A DNA stretch of 11,743 nucleotides, from contig JAGVBL010000287.1 in assembly GCA_020059785.1 (NCBI GenBank), forward strand, positions 1-11,743. Direction: 5' to 3'. Source of the DNA: Ignavibacteriales bacterium (GTDB lineage: Bacteria; Bacteroidota; Ignavibacteria; Ignavibacteriales; Melioribacteraceae). Both the position numbers and the translations under genes were made by a program. A model generated the notes under the pieces. That model ran no database searches, was not told where the DNA came from, and saw only the letters and a list, made by a program, of their open reading frames with translations. Positions 6,954 to 11,743 of the stretch are shown here, in pieces; position 1 is the first letter of the stretch; every line of letters starts with the position of its first letter.

Positions 6954-8592
6954 CTGCTTCCTCATAAGTTCCGAAATGCTGTTTAAGTACTTCAACCATT
7001 TCACCTAAAGTTACATAATTCTCTGCAGCTTCTATAAGCACCGGCATAATATTGCTGCCTGAATTAGCCGCCTCTGCAATTTTCGTAATACATCTTTCAA
7101 CCAGTTCATTATTACGAATACTTTTAAGTCTTGCAAGTTTTTCTCTTTGTTTCTTTTCAACTTCGGGTGAAATCTGTAAAATCGGTATATCAATTTTGGA
7201 ACCTTCTTCAACAAATTCGTTAACACCAACAATAATTTTTTCTTTTCTTTCCAGTTCTTTCTGGTACCGATAGGCAGAATCTGCAATTTCTTTCTGGAAG
7301 TATCCGGATTCAAGAGCCTGAATAACGCCGCCCATATAATCGATTTCATTAAATATTTTATTTGCCTCATCTTCCATTTTCTTAGTAAGCGATTCTAAAA
7401 AGTAGCTTCCTCCCAACGGATCTACCGTGTTAATAATGCCGGTTTCATATGCAAGAAGCTGCTGTGTTCTTAAGGCAATTTTAACTGCTTTTTCACTTGG
7501 AAGAGCAAGAGTTTCATCCATAGAATTAGTATGAAGGGATTGAGTTCCGCCCAATACTGCAGCTAATGCCTGGAATGCAGTTCTAACAATATTATTCTCC
7601 GGCTGCTGTGCCGTTAATGTACATCCGGCAGTCTGAGTATGAAAACGGAGCCACCAGCTTCTTGGATTTTTTGCACCGTATTTTTCTTTCATTCGTCTTG
7701 CATAAATTCTACGTGCGGCTCTAAACTTTGCAATCTCCTCAAAGAAATCGAGATGCGAGTTAAAGAAGAATGACAACCTCGGTGCAAATTCATCTATATC
7801 CATTCCTCTTTCAATACAAGCTTCTATGTATGCAAATCCGTCTGCTAAAGTATAAGCAAGTTCCTGAACTGCAGTTGAACCGGCTTCTCTAATATGATAA
7901 CCGCTAATTGAAACCGGATTCCACTGCGGTACTTCATTTGTGCAGTATTCAATCATGTCGGTTATTATTCTCATTGAAGGACGTGGTGGAAAGATATATT
8001 CTTTCTGGGCGATATATTCTTTCAGAATATCATTCTGAAGTGTACCGCGTAATTTATCGAATGATACACCCTGTTTCTTTGCAACTGCCAGGTAGAAAGC
8101 AAATATCATTGCTGCCGGTGAATTGATTGTCATACTTGTAGAAACTTTATCGAGCGGAATTCCATCGAATAAAGTTTCCATATCTTCCAGTGACGAGACA
8201 GCAACGCCGCAAATACCAACTTCACCTTCACTCATTGGAGCATCAGAATCCCATCCCATCAATGTAGGCAGGTCAAATGCAACGGATAGACCTGTCTGTC
8301 CATGTTCAAGCAGATACTTAAATCGTTCGTTAGTATCTTCAGGGGAACCGAAGCCGGCAAACTGCCGCATTGTCCATATCTTACCGCGGTAACCGTTAGT
8401 ATGAATTCCACGCGTATAAGGATATTCACCCGGAAAATTAATTTCATTTAAGAAATCAATATTCTCTACATCATCGGGAGAGTAGAGAGGATTTATAGGT
8501 TCACCGGAAACTGTTGTAAATTTCCAGTTCAGTTCTTTAGCCGATGTTAATTTATCTTCAAATGATTTTTTGACTTTATTATAGTCTTCCAT
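6943..8592 (-). CDS. B12-dependent acyl-CoA mutase large subunit, isobutyryl-CoA mutase-like
   Basis: This 549-aa catalytic (alpha, TIM-barrel) subunit belongs to the methylmalonyl-CoA mutase family. It lacks the C-terminal cobalamin domain, so a separate small B12-binding subunit is needed and is not in the window. Clear blocks are TRGIHTNGYRG, WTMRQFAGFG, GLSVAFDLPT, NDILKEYIAQKEY, SGYHIREAG (His233) and LGGTQSLHTNS. At the two selectivity positions it has Phe78 (in RQFAGF) and Gln196 (in IAQKE). Methylmalonyl-CoA mutase has Tyr89 and Arg207 there; Streptomyces IcmA has Phe80 and Gln198. Isobutyryl-CoA/butyryl-CoA isomerisation, or a related non-carboxylated substrate, is therefore more likely than methylmalonyl-CoA. 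Automatic annotation would probably say methylmalonyl-CoA mutase. The ATG has GGGGA four bases upstream; a TATAAT box lies further up. Confidence 0.9.
   Translation of the reverse strand: MEDYNKVKKSFEDKLTSAKELNWKFTTVSGEPINPLYSPDDVENIDFLNEINFPGEYPYTRGIHTNGYRGKIWTMRQFAGFGSPEDTNERFKYLLEHGQTGLSVAFDLPTLMGWDSDAPMSEGEVGICGVAVSSLEDMETLFDGIPLDKVSTSMTINSPAAMIFAFYLAVAKKQGVSFDKLRGTLQNDILKEYIAQKEYIFPPRPSMRIITDMIEYCTNEVPQWNPVSISGYHIREAGSTAVQELAYTLADGFAYIEACIERGMDIDEFAPRLSFFFNSHLDFFEEIAKFRAARRIYARRMKEKYGAKNPRSWWLRFHTQTAGCTLTAQQPENNIVRTAFQALAAVLGGTQSLHTNSMDETLALPSEKAVKIALRTQQLLAYETGIINTVDPLGGSYFLESLTKKMEDEANKIFNEIDYMGGVIQALESGYFQKEIADSAYRYQKELERKEKIIVGVNEFVEEGSKIDIPILQISPEVEKKQREKLARLKSIRNNELVERCITKIAEAANSGSNIMPVLIEAAENYVTLGEMVEVLKQHFGTYEEAVVF
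6958..6963 (-). promoter_or_regulatory. Ribosome-binding site inside the mutase 3' end for the UbiA-family gene
   Basis: The minus strand reads GAGGAA GCAG TTG, placing a good Shine-Dalgarno four to five bases before the TTG at 6953. The ATG at 6965 has only GGAA three bases ahead of it. This favours the shorter protein, but only modestly. Confidence 0.5.
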
Positions 8593-8613
8593 TTTTCCCC
8601 TTTACAATTGAGA

Positions 8614-8641
8614 ATTATAAAAACTGCTAAGTGCTTTTGAA
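8614..8641 (-). promoter_or_regulatory. Possible sigma70-type promoter for the mutase transcription unit
   Basis: On the minus strand TTCAAA (8641-8636) and a perfect TATAAT (8619-8614) are separated by 16 bases in the 63-base gap after mutL. Transcription would start near 8607 and give a short leader of about 15 bases with GGGG at 8597-8600. The -10 is perfect but the -35 matches only four of six, and AT-rich spacers produce such boxes by chance. Confidence 0.4.
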
Positions 8642-8655
8642 TAAAATAATAAACT

Positions 8656-10509
8656 TCAGGAAGTCCGTCCAAATCTTTTATCAAGTTCTTGAATCGGTAT
8701 TTTAATAACAATCGGTCTTCCATGGGGACAAACATACGGCATTGAAGTAGCAAAAAGTTTATCAACAAGAATTCTCATCTCCTTTTCAGAAAGTTTATCG
8801 CCGGCTTTAATAGCTGCTTTACAGGAGAAAGATTTTGCAAGGTTGTCCCTTACCTCAAGCTGTTTTTCCTGTTGATTTTTTCTGAACTCGTGTAAAATAT
8901 CGAGTAAAGTTTCTGATTCATGTTCCGATTTCAAATCCGACGGTATACCAATAATCTCGATGACATTTTTAGACTTAAACTTAAGGGTAAAACCAAGATT
9001 TGTTAAATAAGGTTCAAGTTCTTTAACCAACTGGTAATCAGCCGGATCAAGCTTTACAATCTGCGGAAATAATAAATGTTGAGAAAAAGGGATATTGGCT
9101 TCGAATGATTGAAGTGCATTCTCGTAGAGAACTCTTTCGTGGGCAATGTGAGAATCTATTATCATCAATCCGCTTTTAATCTGGGAAAGAATATATTTAT
9201 TATGAAGAAGAACAATAAACGGGGTTTCTTGTGAAGCCGATTGAACGGAATCCGATTCGTGATATACTTCTTTTTGAACAGTACTTTCGAAAGGGTGTTC
9301 AACACTGGAATCCGGAGCTGTGGATTTAATTTCGCGGTTAAGGTCTTCGAACAATTGATCGATTTCATCTTCCGAAAAAATTGATCTGCGCTTGTTAGTA
9401 TCTGTTTTATCTGCAAATGGTCTATCGCTGAAATCACTTCTTTCAGAACGTTGAGAGGAATTGAATCTTAAAGATTCCTTATCAGAGTTATCCCCAGTAA
9501 ATGAAACTGCCGGAACAAGGTCGTAGCTTCCTAATGTTTTTTTGATTACGGCGTTAACGAACGAATAAATCTCTCTCTCGTCATCAAACTTAACTTCCAG
9601 TTTAGAAGGATGAACATTCACATCAACTTTCTTCGGGTCAACTGTTAAGAATAGAACAAAGAATGGATAATCCCCTTTTTCCATTAAATTTTCGTAAGCA
9701 GAAAAGAGAGCATGATTTACAATTTTACTCTGCACATAACGGTTATTAAGGAATAAGTATTGCTCCCCTTTGCTTCGCCTAAGGTAAGCGGGTTTTGTTA
9801 TAAATCCGCTAAGACTAATGTAGTCTGTAATTTCTTTAGCCTCGATTATTAAATCAATAATATTCTCACCAAAGATTGCACTAATTCTTTCTCTATAATC
9901 ATGCTTAGGTAAATCAAAAATACAATCGTCATCATTGATTAGTCTGAAAGTAATTTCCGGATGACTTAGGGCAATTCTCTTAAATGTTTCTATAATGTGT
10001 TTTAATTCGGTAGAATTAGTTTTAAGGAAATTTCTTCTTGCCGGAACATTATAAAATAGATTTTTAACGGTAACAGAAGTACCGGTAGGGTAAGCTCCTT
10101 TTTCTTTAGATATACTTTCGCCTTCACCAATTTTAATTAAGACGCCAAGTTCATCAGCTTCCATTCTGGTCTTAAGTTCAAAAATAGAAACAGCCGCAAT
10201 TGAAGCAAGAGCTTCTCCACGAAAACCTAACGTCTTAATTGCTTCAAGGTCATCGATAGATGAAATTTTACTTGTAGCATGTCGGTGAATACACAGGAGC
10301 GCATCCTCTTCAGACATTCCGGAAGCATCATCAATAACCTGAATCAGATTTTTACCTGCGTTCTTAATATAAACATCAATCTGATTTGCACCGGCATCTA
10401 TTGAATTCTCCATCAGTTCCTTTACAACCGATTCAGGTCTGTTAACTACTTCGCCGGCGGCAATTTTATTTGCTATGCTTTCCGGTAATATTTTTATTTT
10501 CTGCGACAA
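8656..10509 (-). CDS. mutL: DNA mismatch repair protein MutL (endonuclease-type)
   Basis: This 617-aa MutL couples MutS mismatch recognition to strand incision. The N-terminal GHKL ATPase shows ELMENSIDAG (Glu31, Asn35, Asp38), VIDDASGM, HATSKI and GFRGEALASI. GTSVTVKNLFYNVPARR closes the nucleotide pocket at about 143-159. A low-complexity polar linker spans about 335-425. The C-terminal dimerisation domain has the metal-dependent nuclease motif in variant form: DSHIAHERVLYE, keeping Asp452, His454, Glu458 and Glu463, with Gln to Ser and Ala to Ile. The supporting motifs SCKAAIKAG and CPHGRP are present, so it is probably an active nickase, as in bacteria without MutH. The start is TTG, eight bases after the folA stop; the only Shine-Dalgarno-like AAGGAAG lies inside the folA end and is rather far. 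Confidence 0.95.
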   Translation of the reverse strand: MSQKIKILPESIANKIAAGEVVNRPESVVKELMENSIDAGANQIDVYIKNAGKNLIQVIDDASGMSEEDALLCIHRHATSKISSIDDLEAIKTLGFRGEALASIAAVSIFELKTRMEADELGVLIKIGEGESISKEKGAYPTGTSVTVKNLFYNVPARRNFLKTNSTELKHIIETFKRIALSHPEITFRLINDDDCIFDLPKHDYRERISAIFGENIIDLIIEAKEITDYISLSGFITKPAYLRRSKGEQYLFLNNRYVQSKIVNHALFSAYENLMEKGDYPFFVLFLTVDPKKVDVNVHPSKLEVKFDDEREIYSFVNAVIKKTLGSYDLVPAVSFTGDNSDKESLRFNSSQRSERSDFSDRPFADKTDTNKRRSIFSEDEIDQLFEDLNREIKSTAPDSSVEHPFESTVQKEVYHESDSVQSASQETPFIVLLHNKYILSQIKSGLMIIDSHIAHERVLYENALQSFEANIPFSQHLLFPQIVKLDPADYQLVKELEPYLTNLGFTLKFKSKNVIEIIGIPSDLKSEHESETLLDILHEFRKNQQEKQLEVRDNLAKSFSCKAAIKAGDKLSEKEMRILVDKLFATSMPYVCPHGRPIVIKIPIQELDKRFGRTS

Positions 10510-10517
10510 ATTTATTC

Positions 10518-10997
10518 TTACTTCCTTCTTAAATACTCGTTTATTACAAATTCATTTTTATCGGAAAATGAAACAAGCTCCCACTCATTCAGATTTATTG
10601 GAGGGAAGAACCTGTCACCTTCAACATCAAACTTCAATTCAGAAATAATCATTCTATCGGCAATCTTCAAAGTTTCTTCAAAAACCCTCTCTCCGCCTAT
10701 AATATAGACTCTGGAATAATTATTTTCTTCACACCAGGCTAACGCTTCAAAAATCGAGTTACAAATTACAACGTTTGGATGAGAAAATGAAAAGCCGGGA
10801 TTTGTCGTAAGTATAATATTAATTCGGTTTTCAAGAGGTTTACTAATTGATTCCCAGGTTTTTCTTCCCATCAATACCGGAAAACCTGTTGTAGTATTTT
10901 TGAAATGTTTTAGTTCTTCTTTTATATGCCAGGGGATTTTTCCATCACGACCGATAACTCGATTTTTTGAAACAGCAGCTATAATAATCTTTTCCAA
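10518..10997 (-). CDS. folA: Dihydrofolate reductase
   Basis: This cytoplasmic enzyme of 159 aa reduces dihydrofolate to tetrahydrofolate with NADPH. It has the N-terminal strand IIIAAVSKNRVIGRDGKIPW, with Trp23 and the catalytic acid Glu28 (equivalent to Asp27 of E. coli). VLMGRKTWESI binds the cofactor, and the VYIIGGERVFEE glycine pair follows. Length is normal. Two consecutive TTG codons are possible starts. The second (10997) has AAAGG five bases before it while the first has only two bases of spacing, so I chose the second. It follows the PEGA lipoprotein gene by nine bases and precedes mutL by eight. thyX lies two genes upstream. ThyX does not generate dihydrofolate, so this enzyme would serve de novo folate reduction rather than dTMP-linked recycling. 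Confidence 0.95.
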   Translation of the reverse strand: MEKIIIAAVSKNRVIGRDGKIPWHIKEELKHFKNTTTGFPVLMGRKTWESISKPLENRINIILTTNPGFSFSHPNVVICNSIFEALAWCEENNYSRVYIIGGERVFEETLKIADRMIISELKFDVEGDRFFPPINLNEWELVSFSDKNEFVINEYLRRK

Positions 10998-11002
10998 CAA
11001 TA

Positions 11003-11007
11003 CCTTT
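11003..11007 (-). promoter_or_regulatory. Ribosome-binding site deciding between two TTG starts of folA
   Basis: The minus strand reads AAAGG TA TTG TTG GAA. Spacing of five bases to the second TTG is normal; two bases to the first is too short. Confidence 0.6.
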
Positions 11008-11315
11008 CAGAAATTTGAAAAATTCACATTAACAAAATTCTTTTTACCCGCTCGAACATTAATAAGAACTCTTTCCTCCGGATAACCAATAAGTCGAAGT
11101 TTAACAGAATAGACTCCGGCTTTTATATCCAACAGACTATCAGGGGTATACTTCCAGAGCCGGTTATCGTTTAGAAATATTTCTGCCCCTTTAGGTGTAG
11201 AATTGAAATAAAGTTTCCCTGTCTCAGGATGTTCAGTAAATTCTAAAATTTCTTCTCTACAGCTTGTAACCAGAATCAGAAATACAAACAAGATTAATAA
11301 TTTCATGAACCTCAT
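11007..11315 (-). CDS. Small lipoprotein with a PEGA-type domain
   Basis: This 102-aa protein has a short signal peptide ending in a lipobox-like VTSC, so Cys19 is probably lipid-modified and the protein membrane-anchored outside the cytoplasm. The rest is one PEGA-like beta domain: LYFNSTPKGAEIFLNDNRL, then YTPDSLLDIKAGVYSVKLRLIGY. The 'TPxGAxIFLN' and 'AGxYxVxL' pattern is the recognisable part. PEGA domains occur in surface and cell-envelope proteins and have no defined catalytic role; a specific function cannot be assigned. The ATG is preceded by AGGGGGAGAA; a second ATG three codons in is possible. That Shine-Dalgarno is also one arm of an inverted repeat. folA begins nine bases downstream, so this small gene probably leads the folA-mutL transcript. 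Confidence 0.8.
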   Translation of the reverse strand: MRFMKLLILFVFLILVTSCREEILEFTEHPETGKLYFNSTPKGAEIFLNDNRLWKYTPDSLLDIKAGVYSVKLRLIGYPEERVLINVRAGKKNFVNVNFSNF

Positions 11316-11318
11316 TTC

Positions 11319-11358
11319 TCCCCCTAAAAATTCAGTGACAATATTTTCAATAGGGGGA
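11319..11358 (-). promoter_or_regulatory. Inverted repeat that could sequester the lipoprotein Shine-Dalgarno
   Basis: TCCCCCTA and TAGGGGGA form a perfect 8-bp inverted repeat with a 24-base spacer. In the transcript the downstream arm UAGGGGGA is the ribosome-binding site, four bases before the AUG at 11315. Inside the loop AAAAU and AUUUU could add pairs across a small bulge. No U-run follows, so a terminator is unlikely; a translation-controlling hairpin is the natural reading, though not demonstrated. Confidence 0.45.
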
Positions 11359-11380
11359 ATAAAATCAATTCAATAATTAC

Positions 11381-11410
11381 TGCATAAAAGAAAGTTTAGT
11401 AAACAGTCAA
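11381..11410 (-). promoter_or_regulatory. Possible promoter for the lipoprotein-folA-mutL unit
   Basis: On the minus strand TTGACT (11410-11405) is followed after 18 bases by TATGCA (11386-11381). The -35 matches five of six consensus bases but the -10 is weak. The spacer contains a perfect 11-base palindrome, GTTTA-C-TAAAC (11394-11404), in an operator-like place, though a palindrome that short is expected by chance in AT-rich DNA. Confidence 0.3.
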
Positions 11411-11414
11411 AAGT

Positions 11415-11743
11415 CTATTCCCAGGGTTTATTAATACCCAGGATCTCAAGTTTTTCTTCAAACTCCATTCTTTCGATATTTTTTGCAAACCTTTTGTCAA
11501 TAATTTTTAACCAGCCGAAGCTATCTGCAAGTTTAACCGCTTCATCTTTATTACCTGAATAGAGTTTTTTAAGGACTTCAATTTCCTGAACAGAAAAACT
11601 AAGTGAGTTCATTCGATAATCCCGGAAAGCTTCCCATGCAATAGGGCACCAGCGGCTTACAATTTCATTACCAATTATTTTGGCATAGCTTCTAATTTCA
11701 AATTGAGCATGACTTTCCATACGTAGAGCAAGAAAGTGGAGAA
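11415..11743 (-). CDS. thyX: Flavin-dependent thymidylate synthase ThyX, C-terminal part (5' end outside window)
   Basis: The frame stays open from the stop at 11415 to the window edge, so the ATG at 11720 is internal. The visible part (about 108 codons) begins LHFLALRMESHAQFEIRSYA and continues RWCPIAWEAFRDYR. These match the ThyX C-terminal region, where Thermotoga ThyX has LRADSHAQWEIQQYA and then CPWTFEAF. ThyX makes dTMP from dUMP with FAD/NADPH and methylene-tetrahydrofolate and releases tetrahydrofolate. The Arg of the LALR segment and the HAQ stretch belong to the nucleotide/flavin site. About 60 residues follow the last conserved block, making this a long-tailed form. The ThyX signature RHRxxSxxxxR would lie upstream and cannot be seen. 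folA is two genes downstream. Confidence 0.88.
   Translation of the reverse strand, partial: LHFLALRMESHAQFEIRSYAKIIGNEIVSRWCPIAWEAFRDYRMNSLSFSVQEIEVLKKLYSGNKDEAVKLADSFGWLKIIDKRFAKNIERMEFEEKLEILGINKPWE

Noticed and set aside
7032..7370. Overlapping minus-strand ORF inside the mutase
   Set aside because: It is out of frame within the conserved mutase C-terminal region; its Lys/Leu-rich composition is a frame shadow. The same applies to 4805-5026, 8259-8447, 8547-8768 and 9165-9437.
7993..8023. 13-base direct repeat GATATATTCTTTC, 18 bases apart, in the mutase
   Set aside because: It encodes KEYI twice in KEYIAQKEYI. The KEYIAQKE sequence is shared with IcmA, so it is family sequence rather than a recent duplication.
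11718..11720. ATG as the start of a 101-aa hypothetical protein
   Set aside because: The frame stays open to the window edge, and the upstream codons (LHFLALR) continue the ThyX alignment, so the ATG is internal.

Overview
The window is a compact, AT-rich bacterial chromosomal segment. Every gene I can support lies on the minus strand, and no gap exceeds about 130 bases. Gene content and protein style (NfeD, an IcmA/MutA-like mutase, a DPPR-like UbiA protein, a CNNM/CorC protein, tgt-yajC, thyX-folA-mutL) suggest a member of the Bacteroidota/Chlorobi/Ignavibacteriota group, most likely an Ignavibacteria-like organism. That placement is inference from sequence style, not from a marker gene. 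I see no mobile element, CRISPR array, tRNA or rRNA, and no sign of recent transfer.

In the direction of transcription (right to left), the window opens with the 3' part of thyX, cut by the right edge. Next come a small PEGA-domain lipoprotein gene, folA and mutL. thyX and folA both serve folate and dTMP metabolism. The lipoprotein gene has a possible promoter, and its Shine-Dalgarno lies in one arm of an inverted repeat. After a 63-base gap carrying a perfect TATAAT box comes an apparent transcription unit. It holds a B12-dependent acyl-CoA mutase large subunit, an overlapping UbiA-family prenyltransferase, a CNNM/CorC-type CBS protein, a single-domain rhodanese and a DCC-family thiol protein.

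A 78-base gap with a 16-codon leader-like ORF precedes tgt, which abuts yajC directly (the widespread tgt-yajC pair, here without secD/secF following). A 128-base gap holds an inverted repeat and a CACAAAG-rich dispersed-type repeat. Then come an agmatinase-family ureohydrolase (speB) and nfeD. The left edge is a perfect 44-base tandem duplication just past the nfeD stop.

Most of the window is housekeeping. I did not find an undescribed multi-gene system. The best leads are: the mutase carries Phe/Gln at the two substrate-selectivity positions, which is the isobutyryl-CoA mutase pattern rather than the methylmalonyl-CoA pattern; the inverted repeat covers the lipoprotein ribosome-binding site; a short ORF precedes tgt in the same frame; and non-ATG starts are frequent. 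Several starts were moved from the longest ORF to one with a better ribosome-binding site (nfeD, folA, the UbiA gene).
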